A stretch of 64,000 nt of DNA from positions 895,466 to 959,465 of the forward strand of contig JAJAGP010000018.1 of the NCBI GenBank assembly GCA_025084515.1, in the 5' to 3' direction. Each line of letters starts with the position of its first letter. Position 1 is the first letter of the stretch. Source of the stretch: Ancistrus triradiatus. Taxonomy: Eukaryota > Chordata > Actinopteri > Siluriformes > Loricariidae. Made by a program: the position numbers and the translations under genes. Under the pieces are notes generated by a model. That model was not told the DNA's origin and made no database searches. It worked only from the letters and a program-made list of their open reading frames with translations. Below, one piece after another: positions 12,996 to 40,210 of this stretch.

Positions 12996-13470
12996 AATCA
13001 ATAAATAAATCTAGAAATAAATTAATGAATAAATAAATATTAGACATAAAAGAATAAATGAATAAATCTATGAATAAGTAAATGAATAAATATTGGACAT
13101 AAAACAATAAATAAATAAATCTAGAAATAAGTAAATGAATAAATACATAAATCTTGAAACAAATAACTGAAGAAACACAAATATGACAGAGTAAATAAAT
13201 AAATGAATAAATAATTATTGGACATAAAAGAATAAATGAATAAATCTAGAAATAAATAAATGAATAAATAAATACTAGACATAGAAGAATAAATAAATAA
13301 ACAAATAAATACTGAACATAAAATAAATAAATACATGAATCTTGAAAAAAACTAATGAATAAATAAATATTGGACATAGAATAAATAAACCTAAAAACAA
13401 ATAAATGAATAGATAAATAAAATAGCAAAAATATATATATAAATGTGGCATAGAATATATGTAAATAAAT
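12996..13470. repeat. AAAT-rich tandem array
   Basis: aataaatgaataaat units interrupted by a recurring gacataaaa word (near 13043, 13096, 13221, 13278, 13314, 13373), so the larger unit is irregular at about 36-60 bp. Open frames through it (Tyr/Leu/Phe/Ile-rich on the minus strand) are repeat artefacts. Confidence 0.88.
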
Positions 13471-13589
13471 GTAATAAATGTGTACATTAATTGGTTTGTT
13501 ATCTGGATGATATTCAATGACGTCTCCATTCACACCTACTTTTTTTTAGGAACTCTTCCCACGTCAAGTGAAGATTCCATCAGTCATAT

Positions 13590-13670
13590 AGAGCTCTGGG
13601 ACAAAAAAAAATGAAGAGACCTCTGCAAATTGATCAGTCTCTCTGTTTTGACTATGTGTAGATAGAAGGT
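13590..13670. repeat. MITE end fragment (gaagagaccactgcaaa type)
   Basis: The words gctctgggac, aatgaagagacctctgcaaa and cagtctctctgttttgacta are the left terminus of a fish MITE whose right terminus (ctaattttttcccag) is seen at 14720-14750 and 50266-50292. A related left end is at 8830-8880. Confidence 0.6.
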
Positions 13671-13699
13671 ACTTATCACACTTGCTTAAACCTGTACTC

Positions 13700-14015
13700 G
13701 TTTCAGCCGAAATTCAGTACACAGTGATTCAGATTCCCAATAGCTCTCACTCAGTGAAGATCTCCACTGCATTTATCGTGTTTTTCTTTATTTTTACCTC
13801 TACAGTACTGTGTTCTTAATGCAATAAAAATGTCCATGGATCCTAAAAAGGTTATTTATGAGGGCCAACCGAAAGCAAACAGAAAGGAAACAAAGGAATT
13901 GAATGCTCCAGAACACAGGCTGCAGTTAGCTTAGCAGCTATAAAGTAAGTGTTTTGCTGTGACTTTTCACTTTCAATCCACTGCTCACTAAATTACATGA
14001 GGTTTTAAATTTAGT
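13700..14015 (+). mobile_element. partial Tigger-like MITE
   Basis: Shares cagtacacagtgattcag, tgttcttaatgcaataaaa, ccatggatcctaaaaaggtt and aagtaagtgttttgctgtg with the copies at 37349 and 40262. Both ends missing. Confidence 0.75.
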
Positions 14016-14029
14016 GTCCCACTCTTGAC

Positions 14030-14505
14030 ACACTGATAGCAACACTGCAGAAGAAATGCTCTCCCCATCTGACCCCCTTAGACTTTTGTCTTTGGGGTCA
14101 TCTGAAGGCAATTGTCTATGCTGTGAAGATACGAGATGTGCAGAAGAGGGTTAGAAGAGGGTTGCATTGACCATCCAACACAATGGGCAGCACTTTGAAC
14201 ACATTTTATAAGTAGTCATAAACTTGTAAATAACTCATGAAAGAATAAAGTTCCATTAAAACCAAGCACGCCATTGTTTTTCTTGTGAGATTCTCAATAC
14301 GTTTGATGTGTTACATGACCCTCTTCCCATTGGAAATAATAAAGTTGGATCCAAAATGGCCGACTTCAAAATGGCCGCCATGGTCAACACCCATCTTGAA
14401 AAGTCCCGGACACCCATATACTAATGTGCCACAAACAGGAAGTTGTTATCACCAACCATTCCCATTTTATTTACGCATGTCCATATATATGGCCCACCCT
14501 GTACT
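14030..14505 (+). mobile_element. mariner-type transposon remnant
   Basis: Around 14069-14145 the plus strand encodes LTPLDFCLWGHLKAIVYAVK, the C-terminal catalytic motif of mariner/Tc1-superfamily transposases. Downstream aaaatggccgacttcaaaat and catggtcaacacc words continue to catatatatggcccaccctg. No start, no intact frame. Confidence 0.7.
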
Positions 14506-14599
14506 ATTAATACAAAGAAACCAAGTTTATATTCATTCTTTAACTTGGGACAGTTCAGAAATCTACATTTCAAACAGCTTTCATGTGTCTAGTACTTTT

Positions 14600-14757
14600 G
14601 CACAATAAGATCTGGTTGGGGTGATCACCTAATCAGTAGCTTGTTAAGTAGAATCAGCTGTGTCTGTTTTAGAAATGCTTCCATACAGTTATAGGTGGCG
14701 GCTTTAAGAGAATTTGGAGTGATCTCTTAATTTTTTCCCAGCCCATACAACATAAAC
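14600..14757. repeat. MITE right end, uninterrupted copy
   Basis: The words agatctggtt, gtgatcacctaatcag, gcttgttaagtagaatcag and cttaattttttcccag are the same as those flanking the Tc1 insertion at 48641-50161. This copy therefore shows the site before insertion. Another partial copy lies at 10180-10290. Confidence 0.75.
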
Positions 14758-15287
14758 AGTCGGTTTCAGCCTCTATTCCTCTAAGCCGGCCAAGTTTAGA
14801 ACGTCACCACTGTGTGGCCTGTACTTTATGATCTCCATTACAAAACCGTGACCCTTGTTCCTTTGACGCTGTAGACCTGGCTTGTCCTTGATGAGTTGGA
14901 AATTGGTAGTCCACTCATTTTTGCCCCCATTTTTGCTTACAGAGGAAGGTTTTCCACTAGGCAAAGACTATTTTAACAGCACATCCCTTTAAGACCGCAC
15001 CTTGCAGAAACACATGGGTCGCATGATTCAACGTTTATTGCTCTATGTTACATATGCTTGCATACAATCGAGTCCCAACCAGCGGTCACAGACGGAAAGA
15101 ACAGTGGATGAACAGCGGCACGAGTCGCTCCGGAGCAAGCCTGATTGTCGCCGTGGCACCTCATGGAAATGGCAGAGCTGCGTGTGGTTCTTTGAAACCT
15201 GTTTTTTTGGGGGGTTTTTTAAACCTAATTAGCCGAAACAACACGGTGTAGTATTAGTATTAGGGTTAGATTACCAAGCATATACAA

Positions 15288-15751
15288 CAGTACTGTACAA
15301 AAGTCTAGGGCCACCTTTTAGATTTATGCTATAATGACCATATTGACATTTATATCCAGAGCAGATTGTGGGTTAAGGACCCAACAGTGGCAGCTTGGCA
15401 GAGGCAGGACTTGAACCCTTTACCTTCTGGTCCATAGCCCAATACCTTGACCGCTAGACTACCACAGTCCCATACAGAACATAATACGCTTCAATGCCAT
15501 AATCTGCCTTCCGATCTATATTTTTTCCAGATTTTTTTTGCCTGCTACCCTTCCAAAAAGACCTTTCCAGCTCAAGCGTCAACATGGCAACCCAATGAAG
15601 TTGCCAGCTGTTTTGCTCAAGTGCGAAAGAAGGTCACACTGAGTACTTGCCACTGTAGCCTACAGAAGCTGTTTATGTGGTTCTGATCTAATACAGAGAC
15701 TGAGACCTAATTTAATGTAACGGCGGCCTCAGACTTTTGCACGGTACTGTA
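15288..15751. mobile_element. Tc1-derived MITE with another repeat inserted in it
   Basis: Ends cagtactgtacaaaagtc and gacttttgcacggtactgta. At about 15346-15472 the family sequence is interrupted by the fish repeat with words gggttaaggacccaacagtgg and accacagtccca, also found alone at 25306-25510 and 30421-30610. Probable dtx2 3' UTR position. Confidence 0.88.
15346..15472. repeat. short interspersed repeat (ccaacagtggcagcttggca family), copy 1
   Basis: Shares ggacccaacagtggcagctt, ggcagaggcaggacttgaac and accttctggtcca with copies at 25306-25510 and 30421-30610. Inserted in a Tc1-derived MITE. Class not certain. Confidence 0.8.
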
Positions 15752-15864
15752 CGTACCAGCCGTTTGCCAGTTCCAACAAAAATCCCTTGCGTTTCAAGCA
15801 GTACAAACAAAGAAACTCAAGTCCTAGAGATGATAAATTAAAAGAACTGCGATATAACACTTTT

Positions 15865-15870
15865 TTTAAT
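15865..15870 (-). promoter_or_regulatory. candidate poly(A) signal ATTAAA for dtx2
   Basis: First common poly(A) hexamer variant I see downstream of the dtx2 stop on the coding strand, about 660 nt after it. Positional evidence only. Confidence 0.3.
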
Positions 15871-16525
15871 ACATGATCAAACAGCACTAGCAAAGGGGAT
15901 CAGTGTGCAGAAAAGTACACCGGGTACAATTTCTTCATACAGACGATGCCACACGGTTCCGTCGGCGGACGTTCGGACGGGATTTGCGGTGCTGCCACTT
16001 TAAAGGGTTCGTCACGAAGGTCGTCGAGGCTGAAAGACGTGCCCGATTGCTATGCCAAGCCCGGGGTGGTACTCAGGAAAAGGGAAATCTTGGTAGAGAA
16101 ACGTGTCCCCGCTACAGCTGGCTGCGGTGTGAATGCTAAAGTGCTACGTAAAAATTGCATGTTCGGAAGCCCCCTCCAGTGCTGCCTCCCACACGGATAC
16201 GGGTACACCCCAAAAAGTCGCACGTTTCTTCTGTTTTTTCGTTCTTAAACTTCACAGTCACCCAAAATGATGGACAGAGTGGGGTCGGGTTCCGACTCGG
16301 CCTCACGAAAGCTCCGAGTGAAAATCTGATGGGAGAGCGATCACCGAACGAGCCGGTTCCGTACATCGCGGCTGCTGCACGTAAACGGCGGCTTCAAAAT
16401 CTAGATGTTACAAATCAGGATGAATTGAAACGCTAACGGGTTACATGGGTTCTCCCAAAGGTAGCATGGATTATCGCCCCCGCACGTGCCCCAAATCATA
16501 CGGTGTGTGGCTTTTACGCGAGGAG

Positions 16526-31191
<14,666 letters not shown>

Positions 31192-33300
31192 GTTTACAGT
31201 TACTGGCTGCTGTTTTCTTTTAAGCTGGGGAAGCCGCGAGCGTCGGTTAGCTAAGCAGTTTCATTTGTAAAGCCTCCCCGGTTCGCCTGCGCGTTAAATA
31301 AAAGTGAGGTTCAGGCCCGAAAACTTCATTTATTATGCTAGGAAGCGAAGCTAGCCAGCTAACCGCTAAGCTAACCAGCAGCTCTGCGTTAGCTTCCCTA
31401 TAGTTTGCTCTGCCTCGGAGAACAGCAAAGAATGCCAAAATTACAACATGTCAAGCTACGATAAAAAACAACCCGTCGGTTATTCACACGCTTTAAGTTT
31501 TACGTTTATTTCAGAGTTCACCAAGTACGCTACATTTCCCGACTAGACCCCCCTGCGCGTCGCTAAGCGAGTAAGACCGAAAACAAGCCAAACCAGAACA
31601 GGAACCGGGCAAGGATCCAGTGATGTGAGTCGAGTCGGAGAAGAGTCGATTCTCAGATTCCATGTGTGTAAAAGCGAGCGTCGACTCTCTAGCTTTGGAG
31701 TCGATTGACTTTACAGTAAACGCTTTCAGTATGACCAAGTTTCATTCGGGTTTTTTTTCTGGCACGGATGATGTACATCCGCAAATATTTAAAATAAAGT
31801 CAGCCACACTGCAGGCTCTATGTTTTAGCCACTTATAATCATATAACCTATCAACACTAACCTACATATTATACCATTAAAGCAAAGGAAGTCATAAAAC
31901 TAGCAAAAGCATCAGTTGCATTTGCGTAAACAAAACTAATGCAATTGGTTAAGACAAAGCTTTATCGTTAATTTGTTCTTTAGTGTAAAATCACTTAATC
32001 TTTTCAGTGTTTAACAGGCTTTTTAATGCACACCTATGGCTGATTCCAAACAGAGAGGGATAGCTGTGCCCTTCTAAAGTATTTGTGCGCCTTTGTATGA
32101 CAAGTAGTATAGAGATGCCCCTGGTATTTTTTATTTAGTTTTAACATTTTAAAGAAATGTCCGACATTAATGAATGACTGCAAGTGATAAAGACGGGACT
32201 TTTATATTTCATATATTATATATAAATTAGCGTTGTGTCCTGTTACAATAAACATAAATAAAAAAAATAGATGAAGTTCAACCTTCACAAAGTCGTGTGA
32301 AATTTATCTAGACTCTACAAATAAATAGGGATATAAAACCAATGTGTATTATAATGTTTATAATACATCTCTGATGAAAATATCCATATCTTTGTGTGAA
32401 GATGTAGGTTTTAAAAAGCATGTCCTTATTTTTCTGTTTATCAAACAAGTTAACGAAATGATACGAAATCATTAGCTATTAGCCTTCTAAATAAAACGTA
32501 TATAAACGTTTAAAAACCAGTGTTATTTGCCCGATAGTGGATCATTCCTATGACTAGATTTTAATATTAATTGATATGGCAAATTGCATTAACAATTTGA
32601 CTATAACTTGTGTTTTGGAGTTGTTTGTATAAAACTGATGCGAACCTCGATTAGCGTCCCTGAATATATTTCGGTGTCATTCGCGGATTCCACCAGCAGG
32701 TAGTGCTGTAGGCAGGCTCATAATTTGCATGGGTTTAATGCAGTTATTGTTCTTGCACATAACAGCATATAATGCGATTTATACCGTAAAAACACTCCCT
32801 TTTTAGTTTAATCATCTTTAAAATATAGACCCCCCCCCTTTAAATGTATCTTGCTTCTAGATATTATATACATTGTCATAACATACTTAAAGTTATACAA
32901 TATAATGTATTTCTTTATCTTATCTAAGAGGTCCAATAATTGATTGCAGATGGTTTAAATAAAACATTTCGATGACTGAGGCTTCTCAAGACAGAAAAAC
33001 AAGAGGTGGTTGCAATGCATGAACAGGGTCTGTAGAGGGCGCCATCCATCACACAGTCATGCACTGCTGAAACGCCGGGGAAACCAAAACAGGCACATCC
33101 TGTGCTAACATGGGTTGGGGAGGTGCGAGGAAACCGGAGAGTCTCGCGGAATCCCAGGAGGCCACAGGAGAACGTAACCTCTGTTCTGCAGCTGTGCAGC
33201 ATCCACATTACCTCCAGTCACAACGTGTGTCCAAATACTATGTGCACACTTCGTATGAATAGCGGAAGAAAAACATGACACTGGAGAGCGATGAATGCAA
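31192..33300. other. dtx2 5' flank and intergenic interval, no gene seen
   Basis: 31192-31450 is moderately CpG-containing and must hold the dtx2 5' UTR or promoter. No TATA box or second exon could be assigned. 31740-32930 is AT-rich without recognisable repeats. 32930-33260 is richer in GC but encodes nothing I recognise. Confidence 0.4.
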
Positions 33301-33310
33301 GGCAACACAT

Positions 33311-33316
33311 TTTATT
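33311..33316 (-). promoter_or_regulatory. candidate poly(A) signal AATAAA for gtf2ird1
   Basis: Reading by eye, this is the first canonical AATAAA on the minus strand after the gtf2ird1 stop, 2.8 kb away. If used, the 3' UTR would include the whole TTACGA array. An ATTAAA inside the array (34712-34717) or an unlisted variant could end it earlier. Confidence 0.3.
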
Positions 33317-33479
33317 TCAAGGCCTAAATGGCGATAAAGTACAGCATATACATGGTGATACCGGTGACTCCAGACACAGTCCGTACTGAACGTCGTTACA
33401 CCATTCCTTCCTTTACGTACAATACATTCACGATGTTCTCTCCGTCAAAAAAAAAAATCCTCCACTGCAATCTGTAAAC

Positions 33480-35500
33480 GTTACGGAAATGTACTGCCGC
33501 CAAGCAACTCACAAACAATCCCTTCAGCATGTCCTTATTACGAGATATTACGTCGTGAAAGCGTCAATTTACGAGAAAGTGTGTCCTTGTTATGAAAGGG
33601 TGTCGTTATTTCGAGTAAAAATCCGTTATGACAAAGTATTAGTTTGCATAATATTCGATATTACTAGAAAGTACGCCGTTAAATGTAACAGATTTCGTTA
33701 CTATTACGAATATGTCGCTGTGAAAGTATGCTGTTATTACGAAAATTAACATAACATGCTGTCAGTACCAGAAAGTATGTTATTCCAAGATATTACGTCA
33801 TACATTTGATACAAAATGTCGTTATTACGAGAAATTACGTTACTATTATGGGACACTGAGGTAAAATGTACGTAATATGTCATTATTATGTCATTATAGG
33901 TAGTACATCGTTAAACTGATTTTGCAACAAAGTTACTATTACGAGATATTACGTCATACATTTACATTATGTAACTAAGAAAGCAATTATTACGAGATAT
34001 TACGTCGTATAACGTACAAAATTTGTCATTATTACGTTTTTACGACATACATTCTCGTAATAATGACGTTTTCGCAGTACTTCCTCTGTAACAACATGTT
34101 GCTTTTACAACGTCTTGTAATAACAACGTATGTCCATTTTACGACTTTTCTGTAATAACAACTTTAGGTCCTGTAATAATGACATAACTTTTACGACAGA
34201 CTTTCTTCGTAAAAACATCGTGTCAGCTCTCGTAATAACAACGTACGGCATTTTTACGTAATTTAGCTTTTCTGACAGACCTTCTCATAATACGTACTTC
34301 TTACGAAATATTTTCTCATAATAACGACACAGTATCTTGGAAAGACAACATATGCCATATTTATGATATACTTTCTAGTAATAATCACGTAACGTAGCTT
34401 TTACGACATACTTTCTCATATGACACAACATCACGTCATGATGACATTCATAATAACACAAGTCATATTTACGACATCCTTGTTCGTATTAATGACGCAA
34501 CCTCTTGTAATAATGTCACTTTTAACGACAGATGTTCTAGTAATAACAACATACGTCATTTTTTGCGACTTTTTTTGTAATAATAACTTGAATAATAACT
34601 TTTTTTATGAGATCATTTGTTCGTAGAAACAACGTAATTTTTGTAATTTTGTAAAGATGACATATGCCATATTTACAATATACTTTCTAGTAATAATCAC
34701 ATATCGTGGTTTTTAATCACGATAACGACAGAACTTTTCGTTAATAATGACATTAGTTTTTACAAATGATTTTATCGTAATGACAGCAACATTCTGTAAT
34801 AATGACACCCAATTTTTACGACATACTTTCTACTAATAATGAGATAATGTCGATTTTACATGATACCTTCTCGTAACAACCACGTAGTTTTTACGAATTA
34901 TTTTCTCGTTATGATGTGACTTATTGTAATAACATACGTCATTTTTACAACATACTTTCTAGTAATAATGAGATAATGTAGGTTTTACAAGATTCCTTCT
35001 CATAACAATCACATTTATATGAATTATTTTCTCGTTATAATGTGACTTATTGTAATAACATTAGTCATTTTTAAGCCATACTTTCTACTAATAATGAGAT
35101 AACGTAGGTTTTACGAGATTCCTTCTCATAACTATCACGTAGTTTTTACGAATTATTTTCTCGTTATGATGTGACATTGTAATAACATACGTCATTTTTA
35201 CGACATACTTTCTACTAATAATGAGATAACGTAGGTTTTACGAGATTCCTTCTCATAACTATCACGTAGTTTTTACGAATTATTTTCTCGTTATGATGTG
35301 ACTTATTGTAATAACATACGTCATTTTTACGACATACTTTCTACTAATAATGAGATAACGTAGGTTTTACGAGATTCCTTCTCATATCACGTAGTTTTTA
35401 TGAATTATTTTCTCGTTATAATGTGACTTATTGTAAGAACAACACACGTCATTTTTACGACATACTTTTTCGTAATAATGATGTAATATCTTATAAAAAT
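33480..35500. repeat. TTACGA-type repeat array in two opposed orientations
   Basis: About 2 kb of repeats of a short core (attacgaga / tctcgtaat) with attached acgtcat and catactttct words. From about 33530 to 34020 the core reads mainly attacgag on the plus strand; from about 34040 to 35490 it reads mainly ctcgtaat. The array is thus a large imperfect inverted structure centred near 34035. The far end is a regular higher-order satellite, listed separately. No transposon ends recognised. Confidence 0.85.
34800..35480. repeat. satellite with about 128-bp period, about five copies
   Basis: The anchor taataatgagataa recurs with starts near 34832, 34961, 35087, 35214 and 35343, spacings 129, 126, 127 and 129. 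Units share gtgacttattgtaataaca, catactttct and ttctcgtta words. The last copies are nearly identical, so expansion is recent compared with the degenerate part of the array. Confidence 0.9.
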
Positions 35501-36114
35501 GAATGCTGAAGGCATTTTTTTTCCTCTGCTCGGCAATATTAAGCTTCCATAAGGCGTAACGCTACGATGATAATTAAAAAAAAAAAGTATTTCATTGGAA
35601 TACAAGTTAGTGCTATCGTGTTAGAATACTCCACTTTTGAACCCCTGAAGAGAAAACAAAGAATACAAAACAAAAAAAATGACTCGGAATACATACAGTG
35701 TTTTGTTTTTTAGTGTTAGCAGTCGTAGCATTCAGCGCTTCGTTTGTACTGAATCGTGTACATTCCCTGCATATACATGTTCCTTTAAATAAATAAATAA
35801 ATAACACGTAGCTAAACTCGAGTATGCGCGTGTTCAGCACCGGCCAGGCTTTTCTCGTCCTATGATTGACTAATCCTATCTCCGTCCCAACCGAATCCAC
35901 CGATACGGTCATAGAGGGCGTTAGTGAACAAATGATTTGACTAGAAATCAAATAATAAAAAAATATATAGAAATAAAAAACACTGACAAACCGTGAAGTA
36001 ACGTTTTGCACCTAAGCACTTGGCGTGGTGAAAGCGTGATGAGCACCTTCTCGTTCGACCGGCGGCACGGTCACAGGGCGCACCCCAGGACGTGAACACG
36101 CCCCGCGCGGGATC

Positions 36115-36140
36115 CTCCTTCCTTCCTTCCTTCCTTCCTT
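36115..36140. repeat. (CCTT)n microsatellite next to the gtf2ird1 stop
   Basis: Six or so CCTT units just 16 bp downstream of the stop codon on the coding strand, so in the 3' UTR. Confidence 0.92.
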
Positions 36141-36155
36141 CAGAGGGGCGCCAGG

Positions 36156-36224
36156 TTAGTAATTGACCTTCCCTGGAACTTGGACGTTCACTCCACTGTA
36201 ATCCACCATGTACATGGGCCACTG
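36156..36224 (-). CDS. gtf2ird1: gtf2ird1 coding exon 25: conserved C-terminal tail and stop
   Basis: Encodes [20 protein letters not shown], NY and TAA stop at 36156-36158. It matches the human ending [22 protein letters not shown] apart from a few substitutions. Acceptor after gtctccgtag. Confidence 0.96.
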   Translation of the reverse strand, partial: [22 protein letters not shown]

Positions 36225-39200
36225 CTACGGAGACAGAGAAATTCAAAGCTGTCACCATGAGCCGGGGATGTCACGTGGCTGGTGTTATTTAAACCATGCC
36301 CACTGCTAACAGGTACATAATACGAAGCGTACGGTCCCAATCAGTGGCAGTAGAATGAGCTGTACTGAAGACCTTTGCTTGTAACTTTGGGGTGTCCACA
36401 AACTTTTGAATACATTCCTTGGAGCCCCTCCTATGAGTATAGAAGAAATGCTGCCCCTGTGAGTGCGTTATTTTAATTTGATTTAACGTGTAAATTGTAC
36501 GTCGACAAACTCGGTGCACCCCGGAGTTGACAAAGCCCCCCTCCTGAGGGCGCGGCACCAGCCTGGGAGGTAAAGTATTATATCCCAATAAATAAAAGAC
36601 ATTTTCACGATATACGATATTTATCATGATACATGTGATCGCAAAACAACGCATCAGCAGAGACAGATTCCTAAAACAACTATTCTAATATCATCCCATA
36701 CCGAGTAAAGTGATTTATATTCACAACGTGCCGCACTTCATCCAGTTAAGCAGGACTAATTACAGTCCTCATAATGAAACCTGCAGTTTGTCTGTGTTCT
36801 TTGAGCACTCAGAAAACTATATCGTCGATCACGATACAAAAAATCATCAGCATATTGCCCACCCCTAACTGGAGGTCCTGGAATGTAAATTTAGTTCTGG
36901 AATTCGCTTTATGCAAGTACAGCTACAGCCCAGAGAGGGCGCCAGTCAACCACAGGGAACTTCACGTTGCAAGCCCAGAACCGAACCCAGACTTTCAGGA
37001 GCCCCCGGAGCTGCCCATAACATTTTGTTTTTTTATGCTTGCGCCATGATTACCCTGATCAGGGTTTGGCAGCTATGGTAATTTGGCAACAGCTGCCCAA
37101 ATTTACTAGAGAAAAAGCACAGAGCAAGAAAAGGGTTAAATCTACGACACATACCATTACTGGAATCTGATTGGCTGATGCGGCGGGGTCAGCTCCTGAG
37201 GGCGGAGGCGCTCTAGTGTTGTCCAGCACTCGCTTCCGCTTCCTGCGATTGACTTCGTTTGATTCTGCAAACAAACGGAAAAAGTACTGCTTCGCTCTAA
37301 TAGTTCTGGTAAAGCCATATATTTGCCAAAGTCACATTTTGTCATTCATACACAGCGGTACCTCGGTTCCCAACCTCGAAACTCAACGCATTTTGTCCAG
37401 ACAATTGTCTCGCTTCTAGTTGTCTGCTCAGTACTCGGCGCACTTGCTTAAACTTGAATGAGTCAAACTTGTATGATTCAGTACGCAATGAACATGTCCG
37501 CTGTGTGTACAGCATTTTCTTCACTTCTACATCGACAGTACTGTATTCTTAATTCAAATAAGTCTCCACGGGTCCTAAAAAAGTTACTCGTAAGAGAAAA
37601 TCAAAAGGAAAACCCTGAGTTCAACAACAGAGTAAGTGTTTTGCTTTCACTTTTCGCTTTCAATCCATTACTCATGAAATTACATGAATTACATTTTCAA
37701 GACCTTTATGTGTCAATGATTTTGGAGAACTGTCGCTTAACTGTCTGTTAATTTGTAACAGACTCAGCTATGATACAGTACAGGCTATACTAAACTCATT
37801 GGTACATGATACATTTAACTTATGATGGACTTGTCGGAACATATCCCCATCATAAATCAGGGAACACCTGTACAGTACAAATCCATTAATGCATATAATG
37901 CCTTATACAGTGTGGATTTTCTGGGGGTGTGTAACGGATTCATTCAATTGACATTATTCCTTATTGGAAAAATTTGCTCAGTACTCATCGTTTTCGGTTC
38001 TCGACGAGCCTTCTAGAACAAATTAACGTCAAGAACTGAGGTACCACTTCGTATTTCATGCATGATGAAAAGTCAGTCACAGGAACGTGAATTACCTAAA
38101 CCTGAAGTCTGGGGACAGAGCTGTACAAAAGGCCTAAACGGAAAAGAGGAGACTGTGTCAAAGGGTGAAACCATATCACACAACACAGTACAGTACAATG
38201 CCGTCCAATAAGAAAAAAGTACTGTTTAATTTAGATAATCACAAGATAAAGCAAAGTAATTTAGACAATTACCCAAAAACCTGCACTTACTGTAAAGGCG
38301 TTTTGATGTTGATGGTGATGTCATCTCGCGCTTGAATGATCTTCTCTAATCTGACCAGGTCGTAGGTGTTGGGGTTTCTGAAAGGAACATCCTCTGGGAG
38401 CCCGCACACCTCCAGAGAGTCCGGACTGGCACGGATCAGCTTGTACGGGACGATGACCGGTCGGTCCAGTCCTAAAGCGTCTCCTGCACGTTTACATACG
38501 AACACAGTCTAACTTTTTATATAAATATTTATATATACAGTATAAACACACATGTGGAAATACAGAAAATTCTAAAGGGTTCACAAACTTTGTGACATAT
38601 AAATACATAGGTGCTTGAAAGTTTGTGAACCCTTTAGAATTTTCTAGATTTCTGCATAAATATGACCTAAAACATCATCAGATTTACATTTACACAAGTC
38701 CTAAAAGTAGATAAAGAGAACCCACTTAAACAAATGAGACAAAACTATTATACTATAAAATATTATTTATTTATTAAGGAAAATGATCCAATATTACATA
38801 TTAGTGAGTGGCAAAAGTATGTGAACCTTTGCTTTCAGTATCTGGTGTGACCCCCCTGTGCAGCAAAAACTGCAACTAAACGTTTCCTGTAACTGTTGAT
38901 CAGTCCTGCACACCGGCTTAGAGGAATTTTAGCCCATTCCTCCGTACAGAACAGCTTCAGCTCTGGGATGTTGGTGGGTTTCCTCACATTAGCTGCTCGC
39001 TTCAGGTACTTCCACAACATTTCCATTGGATTAAGGTCAGAACTTTGACTTGGCCATTCCAAAACATGAACTTTATTTTTCTTTAACCATTCTTTGGTGG
39101 AACAGCTTGTGTGCTTAGGCTCGTTGTCTTGCTGCATGACCCACCTTCTCTTGAGATTCAGTTCATGGACAGATGTCCTGACACATTTTCCTTTAGAATT

Positions 39201-40148
39201 CTTTGATATCATTCAGAATTCATTGTTCCATCAAAGTTGACAAGCCGTCCTGGCCCAGATGCAGCAAAACAGGCTCAAACCATGATACTACCACCACCAT
39301 GTTTCACAGATGGGATAAGGTTCTTATGCTGGAATGCAGTGTTTTCCTTTCTCCAAACATAACGCTTTTCTTTCAAACCAAAAGTTCTATTTTGGTCTCA
39401 TCCGTCCACAAAACATTCTTCCAATAGCCTTCTGGCTCGTTCACGTGATCTTTAGCAAACTGCAGATGAGCAGCAATGTTCTTTTTGGAGAGCAGTGGCT
39501 TTCTCCTTGCAACCCTACCATGCACATCATTGTTGTTCAGTGTTCTTCTGATGGTGGACTCATGAACATTAACATTAGCCAATGTGAGAGAAGCCTTTAG
39601 TTGTTTAGAAGTTACCCTGGTGACCTCACCAACTATTACCAACTTGCTCTTGGAGTGATCTTTGTTGGTCGACCACTCCTGGGGAGGGTAACAATGGTCT
39701 TGAATTTCCTCCATTTGTACCCAATCTGTCTGACTGTGGATTGGTGGAGTCCAAACTCTTTAGAGATGGTTTTGTAACCTTTTCCAGCCTGGTGAGCATC
39801 AACAACTCTTTTTCTGAGGTCCTCAGAAATCTCTTTTGTTTGTGCCATGATACACTTCCACAAGCATGTGTTGTGAAGAGCAGACTTTGATGGATCCCTG
39901 TTCTTTAAATAAAACAGGGTGCAAACTCACACCTGATTGTCATCCCATTGATTGAAAACACCTGACTTTAATTTCACCTTCAAATGAACTGCTAATCCTA
40001 GAGGTTCACATACTTTTGCCACTCACTAATATGTAATATTACTATTATACTAATATGTAATTTGTTTAAGGTCAAATTTATGCAGAAATACAGAAAATTC
40101 TAAAGGGTTTACAAACTTTCAAGCACCATTGTACACACACACACACGC

Positions 40149-40210
<62 letters not shown>

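Larger units (their letters stand above)
15000..16525 (-). other. probable dtx2 3' UTR and downstream flank
   Basis: The 1.5 kb after the dtx2 stop has no further exon. It is CpG-rich to about 15900 and carries a Tc1-type MITE (15288-15751). On the coding strand ATTAAA lies at 15865-15870 and AATAAA at 15034-15039. Either could end the transcript, so the true length is unknown. Confidence 0.45.

Noticed and set aside
13121..13533. Tyr/Leu/Phe/Ile-rich minus-strand frames that mimic membrane proteins
   Set aside because: Translation of the AAAT-rich tandem array; no stop pressure because of the repeat.
33480..35500. CRISPR-like array
   Set aside because: Repeats are not separated by unique spacers of constant size, units are degenerate, and the genome is a vertebrate's.
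37157..37345. Alternative frame through gtf2ird1 exon 24 (ending PPHQPIRFQ)
   Set aside because: It loses the RRKRKR signal and the ANQI motif; only the phase-1 frame reaches the conserved last exon.
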